A stretch of 61,254 nt of DNA, from the IMG/VR virus record IMGVR_UViG_3300032309_001297, positions 1 to 61,254 of that record; one strand, given 5' to 3'. The translations under genes were made by a program, and so were the position numbers. Numbering within the stretch: the first letter of the stretch is position 1; each line of letters opens with the position of its first letter. This document shows positions 6,330 to 12,603 of the stretch, in pieces. Below the pieces are notes generated by a model that did no database searches, had not been told where the DNA came from, and saw only the letters and a list, made by a program, of their open reading frames with translations. This DNA is from a virus.

Positions 6330-6893
6330 ATGACTACGATTGCTGCGATACAAGGGGAAGGCTGGGCTGTTGTTGCCTATGATTCCCGCGTCTGCGAAGA
6401 CAATCGTTCTTTTATCCTGCCGAAAGATGCTGGGAAAGTTGTTCGTAATGGTCAATACATTTTAGGTGCGGCCGGGGATATGCGTGCCGTGAACCTTTTG
6501 GCGCATTCATTCAAGCCACCTCTACCTGCTGCTACTGATATTGGCATCAAACTGGACAAGTTCATCTCCTCCAAATTCATACCTGCGCTCAAAGCCTGCT
6601 TTGATGAGGCTCAATACGGTGAAAAGGGAGAACAAGACTCAAATGTTCTAGTGATTGTGCACGGAACTATCTATGAGATTGGCTCTGGCTACGATTGGTG
6701 TCACGAAGAAAGAGGCTTTCACGCTCTGGGAACTGGGGCTGACTACGCATTAGGTGCGATGTATCAAGCTTCAGAGGGTAAAAAAAGAACGATGTCCCAC
6801 GCACGCAGCAGCGCAAAGAACGCGGTCGCCATCGCTTGCCGTCTTGACCCCAACTCAGGTGAGCCTGTTTATCTCTTGACCCAGAGTTCCTGA
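6330..6893 (+). CDS. HslV / proteasome beta-type Ntn hydrolase, 187 aa
   Basis: The N-terminus MTTIAAIQGEGWAVVAYDSR matches the start of mature HslV-type proteasome subunits: removal of Met would expose the Thr nucleophile. The expected Asp (position 17 of the mature chain, in AYDS) and Lys (in DAGKV, mature 35; HslV Lys33 with a two-residue insertion) are present. So are the AAGDMRA segment and a GTGADYALGAMYQA segment equivalent to the HslV Gly-Ser-Gly loop. Family knowledge: these are threonine peptidases that form rings, normally with the HslU ATPase. No ATPase partner is visible in the window. RBS AGGGAG and ATG 6330 support the start. It may degrade host or phage proteins, or act as an amidohydrolase. 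Confidence 0.8.
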   Translation: MTTIAAIQGEGWAVVAYDSRVCEDNRSFILPKDAGKVVRNGQYILGAAGDMRAVNLLAHSFKPPLPAATDIGIKLDKFISSKFIPALKACFDEAQYGEKGEQDSNVLVIVHGTIYEIGSGYDWCHEERGFHALGTGADYALGAMYQASEGKKRTMSHARSSAKNAVAIACRLDPNSGEPVYLLTQSS

Positions 6894-6918
6894 GTAGATT
6901 TCCTCCAGGCTGGATAGC

Positions 6919-6935
6919 ACTTCCAAATAACTTTC
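6919..6935 (+). repeat. ACTTCCNAATAACTT element upstream of promoter P5
   Basis: ACTTCCAAATAACTTTC lies 21 bp before the -35 box of P5, the same relative position as the copy before P3. A palindrome TCCAGGCTGGA lies just upstream (about 6904-6914). Confidence 0.7.
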
Positions 6936-6956
6936 CAAAGATTTTCTTGCAAAGAC

Positions 6957-6985
6957 TTGCATCTTCCTGCACTTCCTGTTATAGT
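6957..6985 (+). promoter_or_regulatory. Sigma70-like promoter with inverted operator-like spacer (P5)
   Basis: TTGCAT (6957-6962), a 17-bp spacer and TATAGT (6980-6985). The spacer contains CTTCCTGCACTT, the exact reverse complement of AAGTGCAGGAAG. The leader ACGACGAAAGGAC (6993-7005) precedes ATG 7012. Confidence 0.85.
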
Positions 6986-7011
6986 TGTCCTAACGACGAA
7001 AGGACAGCAAG

Positions 7012-7314
7012 ATGTATGGATTACCAGACAGCGCCATCTATGGCACTTACAAGCGTGCAAGGAGAAGTATGAAGCCTGCAAAGCGTGGAGATAACACCAC
7101 CTACATTTATAACCCAAAGGCACTAGATAAGGCACAAGGTGATGAAGAGTTTTTAGGGTTAGCAATTCTTCTTCCTATGATTGCATTAGGAAAGTTGTTT
7201 GACTTCATTGGTTCATCTGCCGAGCGCATTGGTAATCGTGCCGAGCGTTGGGATAGGAAGATGCGAGCCAAGCGTGCCCGACAAATGCTTGACGCAAAAA
7301 AGAAAGTTTCATAA
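7012..7314 (+). CDS. Small membrane-associated basic protein, 100 aa
   Basis: ATG 7012 follows the conserved ACGACGAAAGGAC leader. A hydrophobic segment (about residues 48-67, LGLAILLPMIALGKLFDFIG) is followed by a highly basic, Arg/Ala-rich amphipathic tail (RAERWDRKMRAKRARQMLD). One membrane-inserted helix with a basic cytoplasmic tail is likely. Function unknown. Confidence 0.65.
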   Translation: MYGLPDSAIYGTYKRARRSMKPAKRGDNTTYIYNPKALDKAQGDEEFLGLAILLPMIALGKLFDFIGSSAERIGNRAERWDRKMRAKRARQMLDAKKKVS

Positions 7315-7319
7315 CCTAC

Positions 7320-7348
7320 TTGCAAAATGCAGGAAGGTCTGATAGACT
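7320..7348 (+). promoter_or_regulatory. Sigma70-like promoter with operator-like spacer (P6)
   Basis: TTGCAA (7320-7325), a 17-bp spacer AATGCAGGAAGGTCTGA and TAGACT (7343-7348). The leader ACGACGAAAGGA (7366-7377) precedes ATG 7384. Confidence 0.85.
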
Positions 7349-7383
7349 TACATCTGTAAGACAAAACGACGAAAGGAAACGAA

Positions 7384-7572
7384 ATGATAAATGCAGTTGA
7401 GAACTGGTTGGGTGTAAGCCTTACTAAGCGAGGACGCTATGTTGTTGGGACAATCTTGTTCCTTCTCTTCCTTGCGGTGTTTGCGCTCGCAGACCACATC
7501 ACGACACCTGAAGCGTGCCGAGTTCCACTAGAAGAGATGAGTTCTTTCTGCAAGAACTTGCTCTACCCATAA
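7384..7572 (+). CDS. Small single-pass membrane protein, 62 aa
   Basis: ATG 7384 is just after the P6 leader. An N-terminal amphipathic part (NAVENWLGVSLTKRGRY) precedes a transmembrane helix at about residues 22-38 (VGTILFLLFLAVFALAD). A short outside segment with two Cys (ACRVPLEEMSSFCKNLL) follows. Function unknown; its size and topology would fit an envelope-associated early protein. Confidence 0.65.
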   Translation: MINAVENWLGVSLTKRGRYVVGTILFLLFLAVFALADHITTPEACRVPLEEMSSFCKNLLYP

Positions 7573-7594
7573 GCGACGAAAGGACAGGGTAAAA

Positions 7595-8101
7595 ATGTCA
7601 AAGCATAAAGGTGGACGAACGCTCCCCCAAAAAGTATGGACGCCGTTTCAAGAAGCAGTCCCATACGCACACGGGAAGGAAGCAAAAGAATCACTACGGG
7701 AACACGAAACCCTTTGGGCTAACTCGTTCTATGTAGTTCATAAGTTTCTGTTTGAGGCAACTGAAGAAGGTGCAATCCACCTGAGCATCAGACATCAAAA
7801 CAGAAAAGCAATAAGAGATTGGCGACACTTCCAACGCATCAAGAACGAACTTGTTGGTGCGGAAAGAGAAGCCATAGAAATCTTCCCACCCGAAAGCCAA
7901 CTTGTTGATACGGCTAATCAGTATCACTTGTTTGTCTTGCCTGTGGGAGCAACCTCTCCGTTCACTTGGAACGCTGGTCGTAGAGTGACTAGCGACCCCG
8001 ACGACGAAGAGACCCGTAATTGGATAGCGTCTTTAGGTGGCGACCCTGACACAATCGGGGGAGCAGTCCAAAGACCCATAGAAGAAGGATACGAAAGGTA
8101 A
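7595..8101 (+). CDS. DUF7694-like phage protein, 168 aa
   Basis: ATG 7595 sits in a GGGTAAAAATG site preceded by GCGACGAAAGGAC. The central segment is characteristic: HLSIRHQNRKAIRDWRHFQRIKNELVG, then AEREAIEIFPPESQLVDTANQYHLFVL. This matches a widespread phage/prophage domain of unknown function that I know as DUF7694. The C-terminal third is polar and may be disordered. Family members occur in early or replication-adjacent regions; no activity is established. Confidence 0.65.
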   Translation: MSKHKGGRTLPQKVWTPFQEAVPYAHGKEAKESLREHETLWANSFYVVHKFLFEATEEGAIHLSIRHQNRKAIRDWRHFQRIKNELVGAEREAIEIFPPESQLVDTANQYHLFVLPVGATSPFTWNAGRRVTSDPDDEETRNWIASLGGDPDTIGGAVQRPIEEGYER

Positions 8102-8103
8102 AA

Positions 8104-8304
8104 ATGAAGAGTGCAAACATCGCACAACAGGCTTCGGAACTTTATGACAAAGGTTTTGCCATAGAAGCCGTAGCAAAAGAACTTGGAGTCGCATACCGAA
8201 CTGCACGCAAGGCGATTTATTCGCAGGGCACAGTCGTTAGAGACCCATCAACTCGTTTGGTTGGAAGAACCCGACCTGACAAGAAAAGGAACACAGATGC
8301 CTAA
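8104..8304 (+). CDS. Small helix-turn-helix protein, 66 aa
   Basis: ATG 8104 lies at an AGGTAAAAATG site, two bases after the previous stop. The protein has one HTH (about residues 12-38: LYDKGFAIEAVAKELGVAYRTARKAI) and a basic tail (RTRPDKKRN). It resembles resolvase-type or Trp-repressor-type HTH domains found in small phage DNA-binding proteins. It is another candidate reader of the repeated operators. The 3' end overlaps the next gene. Confidence 0.65.
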   Translation: MKSANIAQQASELYDKGFAIEAVAKELGVAYRTARKAIYSQGTVVRDPSTRLVGRTRPDKKRNTDA

Positions 8305-8446
8305 GAACATTGTTTGGACTTCAGTAATCGCTGCGCTCGCTTGCGTTGCGTCAGTAATCGCTGCGGTGACTAACACACCTGACTTGGTTATCTCGTTTGG
8401 GTTTATTGCCCTTACATCTGCAATCCTCAGTTCAAGAGAGAAATAA
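8297..8446 (+). CDS. Small two-helix membrane protein, 49 aa
   Basis: ATG 8297 follows AAAAGGA and overlaps the HTH gene by 8 bases. Nearly the entire protein is hydrophobic: two helices (IVWTSVIAALACVASVIAAV and DLVISFGFIALTSAIL) separated by a short turn, with a charged end SSREK. Function unknown. Confidence 0.65.
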   Translation: MPKNIVWTSVIAALACVASVIAAVTNTPDLVISFGFIALTSAILSSREK

Positions 8447-8477
8447 CAACTACTAATGAAAGACGAAAGGACGCCAA

Positions 8478-8891
8478 ATGTGGCTATTTAGTGAAACAGG
8501 TTTTGTATCTGCGGTCGTAGACCTGCAGGACAAAAAGAAAATGATTGTTCGTGGTCGTGACAAAAAGAGTTTAGAAGCTCTGGCGAAGTTCGCTGGGGTA
8601 AAAATTCTAGATACCCCGCAGCGGGACTACCCACATCGTGTGTTTGTCTCGAAGAAGAAGTATGCGGAGTGGGTGTTGAAGACCATCGAGGAGATGCAAT
8701 ACAACAACTACAAGTCTCGTATGTATCAGACTCGTGGTGCAGACTTCACTCACAGCCTCTCCGAGGTGTGGTCAGTTATGCATCAGGTCTCAGAGAACTA
8801 TGTGAAGCCGACCTACTCCTACACGGGGTTTGCGGACGACTCATACTACGAAGATGAGTATCCAAGTCTCTTTCCAAAAAAGTCAGGCTAA
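8478..8891 (+). CDS. Unknown protein, 137 aa
   Basis: ATG 8478 follows AAAGACGAAAGGACGCCAA. The N-terminal part is a compact alpha/beta region (WLFSETGFVSAVVDLQDKKK, then MIVRGRDKKSLEAL). A GGGTAAAAAT site (8596) is read as Gly-Val-Lys-Ile. The region KYAEWVLKTIEEMQYNNYKSR resembles small phage proteins with an 'RVFVSKKKYAEW' helix. The tail is rich in Tyr and acidic residues. No known function. Confidence 0.65.
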   Translation: MWLFSETGFVSAVVDLQDKKKMIVRGRDKKSLEALAKFAGVKILDTPQRDYPHRVFVSKKKYAEWVLKTIEEMQYNNYKSRMYQTRGADFTHSLSEVWSVMHQVSENYVKPTYSYTGFADDSYYEDEYPSLFPKKSG

Positions 8892-8895
8892 TAAC

Positions 8896-8924
8896 TTGAC
8901 TTCCCTGCAAATGTCAGGTAGATT
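8896..8924 (+). promoter_or_regulatory. Sigma70-like promoter with inverted operator-like spacer (P7)
   Basis: TTGACT (8896-8901), a 17-bp spacer TCCCTGCAAATGTCAGG and TAGATT (8919-8924). The spacer carries the CCTGCA form of the operator. It precedes the AGGGAGG ribosome-binding site and ATG 8954. Confidence 0.8.
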
Positions 8925-8953
8925 GGTCTAAAGCCAACAGGGAGGCAAATCAA

Positions 8954-9574
8954 ATGACACAAATGACATCAACATACGCACCAGCATCTGAGAAGCAAAT
9001 CAAGTTTCTAGATGACTTGGTGAAGAGCCGAGAGATTCCATCAGAGATGGTCTCTGCATACCTTGCGGAGAAAGAAACTCTTGACATCAAGAAGGCATCA
9101 AGCCTGATTGACCTTTTCCTGAAGTATCCCAAGATGGTTTTCCAGCCAACCTTGCCATCTCCAGCCTTCGCTGAATTGGTAAAAAAAGCAGAACCTAACC
9201 TCTATGGAGAACTTATTGGGGCACTTCAGGGAGTGCCTAAAAGCAAGTATGCGATACCAGTTTCTGAGTTGATGACTGACCTTCTGAAGGACAAAGTGCA
9301 CGGAGATTTAGTCTTCGTTGAGGTCAAGGAATATATGAAGAAGACCTACATCAAGAAGTTATATGGTTCAGTTGGAGCGTTCACTCGTGTCCGACCAGCC
9401 GTTGAGGACGCCCTTGTGTTTACACGGATAATCAAGACTGACCCATACAAATACACCAAGTTGTTTGCTGAACATTACCAATGCTGTGGCAAATGCGGTG
9501 CTGAACTCACAGACCCTAAGAGTCGTGAGTTGATGCTTGGACCAGAGTGCAGGAAGGCGTTCATACTCCCGTAA
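8954..9574 (+). CDS. Protein with C-terminal zinc-finger, 206 aa
   Basis: ATG 8954 has the strong SD GGGAGG. The N-terminus (ASEKQIKFLDDLVKSREI) matches the 'T-x-K-Q-x-x-F-L-x-x-L' start of a widespread phage/actinobacterial domain. The C-terminus has a four-Cys finger (CCGKCGAELTDPKSRELMLG, then PEC) of the kind often found at the end of such proteins. Function unknown; nucleic-acid binding is likely. It has its own promoter P7. Confidence 0.7.
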   Translation: MTQMTSTYAPASEKQIKFLDDLVKSREIPSEMVSAYLAEKETLDIKKASSLIDLFLKYPKMVFQPTLPSPAFAELVKKAEPNLYGELIGALQGVPKSKYAIPVSELMTDLLKDKVHGDLVFVEVKEYMKKTYIKKLYGSVGAFTRVRPAVEDALVFTRIIKTDPYKYTKLFAEHYQCCGKCGAELTDPKSRELMLGPECRKAFILP

Positions 9575-9588
9575 CCTTTTGTTTGGGT

Positions 9589-9625
9589 AAATCCACCTTT
9601 TGAGGTAGTCTTAGGGGGTGGATTT
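9589..9625 (+). terminator. Inverted repeat, possible terminator
   Basis: AAATCCACC (9589-9597) pairs with GGTGGATTT (9617-9625). The following sequence is CCCTGCAA rather than a T-run, so termination is uncertain. The 3' arm abuts a CCCTGCAA element like that in P7, so it may instead be part of a promoter for the lysis genes. Confidence 0.4.
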
Positions 9626-9747
9626 CCCTGCAACTGTGCTAGGGTTGAGGAGGTAAAGACGTATTAGACAAAATGATGAGGGCTATCTAACGCCCTTCGG
9701 TGCAGTTTCAATAGCACCTGTCCCTATCCCCTAACAAAGGAGCAACA

Positions 9748-10413
9748 ATGCGTATTTCTAAACGCGAAGCAGAAACAGTAGTGTTCGGTTTGTCAATGGC
9801 TTTCGTGCTATTGAGCGCCAGCGCTGCGGTCGCCCAAGCAGTTGGAAAAGACGATAGCCAATCCAATGTAGTAGCAGTATCAGATACAACAACGACATCA
9901 ACGACAGTAAAGAAGAACGTAGTGATCCCTGATCGCGTCGATAGAGGGGTAAAAATCTACTCACTCAAAGCAGCTTCAGTCACTACCCAGCCTCCAGCCC
10001 CATCAGTTCTCGCTAAGTATGCGGAACGTCGAGCACCATTGGAGCCTGAAGAACTCAAAGAACTTCTCCAAGCAGTTGGATTCGAGGGACAAGCCCTCAA
10101 ACTTGCTTGGGGCATTGTGATGCGAGAGTCCCGTGGAGGTCCTACCTCACACAACGGGAACTCCGATACAGGAGATAACTCCTATGGATTATTCCAAATC
10201 AATATGATTGGTGGTCTCGGAGCAGACCGCCGTGAAAAATACGGTCTTACAACCAACGAAGAACTATTCAACCCAGTAGCCAATGCGCGGATTGCCTTCC
10301 TAATGTCAGGTGGAGGAGAAGATTTCGGCGCTTGGGGGGTAGGCAAGAACGCTTATAATGGTGGGAAAGTTGGTGACCTCTATTCGTGGGTTGCTAAGTT
10401 CCCATCAAAGTAG
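9748..10413 (+). CDS. Lysozyme/transglycosylase-like endolysin with export signal, 221 aa
   Basis: RBS AAAGGAG and ATG 9748. An N-terminal hydrophobic helix (about residues 10-31, ending AAVAQAV) looks like a signal peptide or signal-arrest anchor. After a Thr/Ser-rich linker comes a lysozyme-superfamily domain with Glu127 in MRESRGGPTS, then SYGLFQIN and a C-terminal YNGG. This is the E ... GLxQIN pattern of SLT/goose-lysozyme-like murein hydrolases. Family role: cleaving the glycan backbone at host lysis. An alternative is a virion-associated murein hydrolase, but the neighbouring peptidoglycan-binding and holin-like genes favour lysis. Confidence 0.75.
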   Translation: MRISKREAETVVFGLSMAFVLLSASAAVAQAVGKDDSQSNVVAVSDTTTTSTTVKKNVVIPDRVDRGVKIYSLKAASVTTQPPAPSVLAKYAERRAPLEPEELKELLQAVGFEGQALKLAWGIVMRESRGGPTSHNGNSDTGDNSYGLFQINMIGGLGADRREKYGLTTNEELFNPVANARIAFLMSGGGEDFGAWGVGKNAYNGGKVGDLYSWVAKFPSK

Positions 10414-10426
10414 GAAGGAAACCTAT

Positions 10427-10858
10427 ATGTCAGAAGAAATCAAACCAACCGAGCCTGTTGTTCCTACAGTAGATGCGGTTGTTGTTGTTCCAGAACCAGA
10501 AGTTGTTGTGAAGCAAGAAGCTGTAGCTGTAGCTGCAGCAGCTCCTGAAGCTAAGAAGGGTAAAAATTTCGATCAGTCGAACGTAGCTGCCAAAGGTTCT
10601 GGGGTTTATGTCCAGATGGCTGCGCTTGTTTGCTGCGGAAGCGCTCGCAATTCACGCTCTGTCATCTCAGTTCAGAAGCGTCTGATGGAACTTGGTTACT
10701 CCTCTGCAGGAGATGAGAAGAGTGGTTACTTCGGTGAACACACTTGCTCTGCTCTACAAGACTTCCAAAAAGACAAGCGAATAGAATCAAAAGATTGTGC
10801 TGACTTAGCAACGATTGAGGCTTTATTTAGTGGCACGGCAGTAGAAATCCTGCCTTAG
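10427..10858 (+). CDS. Peptidoglycan-binding-domain protein, 143 aa
   Basis: ATG 10427 follows AAGGAAACCTAT, 13 bases after the lysin stop. Residues 1-50 are a Val/Glu/Ala/Pro-rich low-complexity linker. Residues about 75-140 match the peptidoglycan-binding 1 fold: SVISVQKRLMELGYSS ... GYFGEHTCSALQDFQKDK. There is no catalytic domain, so it may target or assist the lysin next to it. A GGGTAAAAAT site (10558) is read as Gly-Lys-Asn in the linker. Confidence 0.75.
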   Translation: MSEEIKPTEPVVPTVDAVVVVPEPEVVVKQEAVAVAAAAPEAKKGKNFDQSNVAAKGSGVYVQMAALVCCGSARNSRSVISVQKRLMELGYSSAGDEKSGYFGEHTCSALQDFQKDKRIESKDCADLATIEALFSGTAVEILP

Positions 10859-10870
10859 TTCTTTCCTATC

Positions 10871-10910
10871 AACGCCCAGTCTCTCATCTATTATTGAGGG
10901 GCTGGGCGTT
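10871..10910 (+). terminator. Hairpin, possible terminator
   Basis: AACGCCCAG (10871-10879) pairs with CTGGGCGTT (10902-10910), with an inner CTCTCA...TGAGG pairing. It is followed by GTTGCG rather than a long T-run, so it may be a partial terminator or a processing hairpin within the lysis cassette. Confidence 0.55.
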
Positions 10911-10962
10911 GTTGCGTCCCGTAGCAACGTCATTAGTGCGGACTATGGAAGGACGGCACAAA

Positions 10963-11238
10963 ATGGCAGCAAATACAGAAAAGACCAAAATGGTTCTATC
11001 AAGAATTATGGCGGTGTTCGCAGCATCTGGGTTATCTGTGATTGGGGCTGGCGCTATCGCTGGCGTAGAACTCACACAAGCAATCTTGATGGCTGGTATA
11101 GGTGGCGTGGCGACCGTAGTTGAGGGGTTGAGTCGCGCTTATCTACAAGATGGGAAACTCACTGCGGCAGAGATAGATGATGTCTTTGCGGCTGTAGATA
11201 AGAAAAGGGCACCTAGCAAGGGTGCAGCATCTAAGTAG
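10963..11238 (+). CDS. Holin-like membrane protein, 91 aa
   Basis: ATG 10963 is chosen because an earlier in-frame start lies inside the hairpin. Two hydrophobic segments are present: about residues 13-35 (IMAVFAASGLSVIGAGAIAG) and about 38-55 (TQAILMAGIGGVATVVEG). They are followed by DGKLTAAEIDDVF and a basic end. Size, topology and position after lysin genes match small actinophage holins. Holins form membrane lesions that release or activate the lysin. Confidence 0.7.
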   Translation: MAANTEKTKMVLSRIMAVFAASGLSVIGAGAIAGVELTQAILMAGIGGVATVVEGLSRAYLQDGKLTAAEIDDVFAAVDKKRAPSKGAASK

Positions 11239-11256
11239 TTAGACCTGTGAACAGGA

Positions 11257-11288
11257 AGACCCAGGGGGAATTTTTACCCCTTGGGTCT
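11257..11288. terminator. Bidirectional terminator between convergent genes
   Basis: AGACCCAGGGGG (11257-11268) pairs with CCCCTTGGGTCT (11277-11288), with an A/T-rich loop. It lies between the stops of the rightward holin gene and the leftward gene at 11296. The loop and 3' arm contain a minus-strand GGGGTAAAAAT. Confidence 0.75.
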
Positions 11289-11295
11289 CCTCTTT

Positions 11296-11550
11296 CTAAA
11301 GTCCTTCTACCGAACAGAGAATTGTTTCCGCATAAATACCTTTAGCGTTCTTCTCGTTTGAGAACCAACCTATGAAGACTCGTCCGTCTCTCTCATCGTC
11401 ATAGTATGCGCCTCGTATATCTAGCCCACACTTATTGCACCTGTCTAGATATTCTTTCGTGTGCGGTTCACTATTGTGACTGTTGTTAGGAATATGTCTC
11501 TTTAGTATTTCTGCTACTTCTGCATCTAGTGGTTCTGTCTTTGTTGTCAT
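11296..11550 (-). CDS. Zinc-finger-like small protein, 84 aa
   Basis: The start is taken as the ATG at 11550 (MTTKTEPLDAEVAEILKRHI), because longer extensions run through another small gene and a promoter. A CNKCGLDIRG cysteine pair and a later ILC suggest weak metal binding. The C-terminal half is beta-rich (GRVFIGWFSNEKNAKGIYAE). The start MTTKT is shared with the 11819 gene. It is the last gene of the leftward cluster, ending at the bidirectional terminator. Confidence 0.65.
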   Translation of the reverse strand: MTTKTEPLDAEVAEILKRHIPNNSHNSEPHTKEYLDRCNKCGLDIRGAYYDDERDGRVFIGWFSNEKNAKGIYAETILCSVEGL

Positions 11551-11552
11551 TG

Positions 11553-11669
11553 TTAGCCCCAGATGAAGCAGGCAATTACTGCAACTGCTACCCCTATGAA
11601 AGCACCAATAGGTGCACCAAAATCTGCGTTCTCGTCTAGCCAATCTTGTAATGCGGTAAATGGGTTCAT
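11553..11669 (-). CDS. Tiny membrane protein, 38 aa
   Basis: ATG at 11669 (minus strand), stop TAA at 11553-11555, two bases before the next start. The sequence begins MNPFTALQDWLDENADFGAP and is followed by one transmembrane helix (IGAFIGVAVAVIACFIWG). The AAAGGA sequence and the promoter upstream support expression. Function unknown. Confidence 0.6.
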   Translation of the reverse strand: MNPFTALQDWLDENADFGAPIGAFIGVAVAVIACFIWG

Positions 11670-11719
11670 AGTCGTCGTTTCTCTTTCTGTCCTTTGCTAC
11701 TCCCTGTAGCAATAAGTGA

Positions 11720-11748
11720 ACTATGCCAACCTTCCTGCACTTTGTCAA
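11720..11748 (-). promoter_or_regulatory. Leftward promoter with operator-like spacer (PL1)
   Basis: On the minus strand: TTGACA (11748-11743), a 17-bp spacer AAGTGCAGGAAGGTTGG and CATAGT (11725-11720). It drives the genes at 11669 and 11550. Confidence 0.85.
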
Positions 11749-11771
11749 GTCCTCTACGGCGTGTCGTAGAA

Positions 11772-11802
11772 AAGAAAAAACCCCCCTGCCTAAGCAAGGG
11801 GG
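11772..11802 (-). terminator. Rho-independent terminator (leftward)
   Basis: On the minus strand: CCCCCTTGC, loop TTAG, GCAGGGGGG, then TTTTTTC. It ends the 11819 gene just before promoter PL1. Confidence 0.9.
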
Positions 11803-11818
11803 CTCTTCTGTCCCGTGA

Positions 11819-12193
11819 CTAGATAAGTGTAATGCTAGGTTCTACGAACTTCTGCACCTTTGCTACGGTCAGTTTCATAATGTCTACCTGCTCCTGTGTG
11901 AGTCCAATAGTCTCACCTTCTGAGTCTGTCCCACCTGTGAGAACTATGTCCCCGACTAGGTAGTCCGTGTGTGCCCCGAATACTTTGTCCCACATATATT
12001 GTGCGTATGGGTTATGCGGTAGCCCTGTCAGTTTGCCTTCTTCGTTGCACCACATTGAGAGGTCTGAGGCTAGGTCTATCGCCTGCACCCACCCACCTAC
12101 TGCGGTCTGTAGTTTGTTGAGGCTGTCCGAGGCTAGGTCTAACTCTGTGACCTCTCCTGTTGTTGTTACCTGTAAGGCTGTCTTTGTTGTCAT
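11819..12193 (-). CDS. DUF3846-like protein, 124 aa
   Basis: ATG at 12193, preceded by AAAGGACACCCA. The pattern VGGWVQAIDL ... MWCNEEGKLTGLPHNPYAQ ... DYLVGDIVLTG ... GETIGLTQEQVD follows the DUF3846 family. That family is common in actinophages and plasmids and has no established function. It has its own promoter and its own terminator, so it is independently regulated. Confidence 0.75.
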   Translation of the reverse strand: MTTKTALQVTTTGEVTELDLASDSLNKLQTAVGGWVQAIDLASDLSMWCNEEGKLTGLPHNPYAQYMWDKVFGAHTDYLVGDIVLTGGTDSEGETIGLTQEQVDIMKLTVAKVQKFVEPSITLI

Positions 12194-12232
12194 TGGGTGT
12201 CCTTTGTTTTGTTGTTACTTGCTTACGGTGTA

Positions 12233-12261
12233 AGTCTATAGACCTCTCTGCACTTTGTCAA
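12233..12261 (-). promoter_or_regulatory. Leftward promoter with operator-like spacer (PL2)
   Basis: On the minus strand: TTGACA (12261-12256), a 17-bp spacer AAGTGCAGAGAGGTCTA and TAGACT (12238-12233). It drives the DUF3846-like gene. Confidence 0.85.
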
Positions 12262-12264
12262 GTC

Positions 12265-12504
12265 TTATCCGTTAGTTAGTTTGTCGTCCTTGTAGCAATC
12301 GTAGGACTCGTGTGTGTCCTCACGCCTTCCACATAGGCAGACCTTTGCGGTGTAGACCTTTGGTCTGCGGTTAGGCAGACTGCCTACTGCTATTACCTCT
12401 ACAACCTCTACCCCTAGTTTCGTGGCTAAAGCTTGTGCGTCTGCCTGTCTTGCGGTGCTGTAGGTGTATTTTTTACCCGACTTAGGGTTAGTTACTTGAT
12501 ACAT
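12265..12504 (-). CDS. Small protein, 79 aa, unknown function
   Basis: ATG at 12504, preceded by AAAGGACACCAAAG on the minus strand. The N-terminal half has a YQVTNPKSGKKYTYSTARQA segment followed by a helix-strand pair (LATKLGVEVVEVIAV). The end has VCLCGRREDTHESYDCYKDD, a Cys/His cluster that could bind zinc. A minus-strand GGGTAAAAAA (12469-12478) lies in the gene. It probably shares the PL3 transcript, unless the hairpin at 12557 terminates it. Confidence 0.6.
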   Translation of the reverse strand: MYQVTNPKSGKKYTYSTARQADAQALATKLGVEVVEVIAVGSLPNRRPKVYTAKVCLCGRREDTHESYDCYKDDKLTNG

Positions 12505-12556
12505 CTTTGGTGTCCTTTGTTTGTTGCGGTGTGTGTGTGTTGCGGTGGCATTGGAA

Positions 12557-12589
12557 AGCCCCTCAGGTCAGGGGGTGACCTAAGGGGCT
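12557..12589 (-). terminator. Long-stem hairpin, probable leftward terminator
   Basis: AGCCCCTCAGGTCA (12557-12570) pairs with TGACCTAAGGGGCT (12576-12589) with one mismatch. On the minus strand it is followed by TTCC only, so it may attenuate rather than fully terminate between the 12604 and 12265 genes. Confidence 0.6.
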
Positions 12590-12603
12590 CTAGTCCTAGT
12601 GGG

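Larger units (their letters stand above)
623..11279. repeat. Dispersed 10-bp motif GGGTAAAAAT (14 exact sites, stoperator-like)
   Basis: Exact plus-strand copies start at 623, 1346, 2139, 2773, 4184, 5173, 5797, 6268, 7587, 8596, 9947 and 10558. Minus-strand copies lie at 2973-2982 and 11270-11279. Near copies: GGATAAAAAT at 141 and 1041, GGGTAAAAAA at 3613 and 6776, AAGTAAAAAT at 3846, CGGTAAAAAT at 4563, AGGTAAAAAT at 8096, and GGGTAAAAAA on the minus strand at 12469-12478. I found only one exact copy later (19177). Within genes it is read in two different frames (Gly-Lys-Asn or Gly-Val-Lys-Ile), so selection acts on DNA or RNA rather than protein. Spacing is mostly 0.5-1 kb. The distribution recalls the one-way stoperators of cluster A mycobacteriophages, although the sequence is different. 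Confidence 0.85.
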
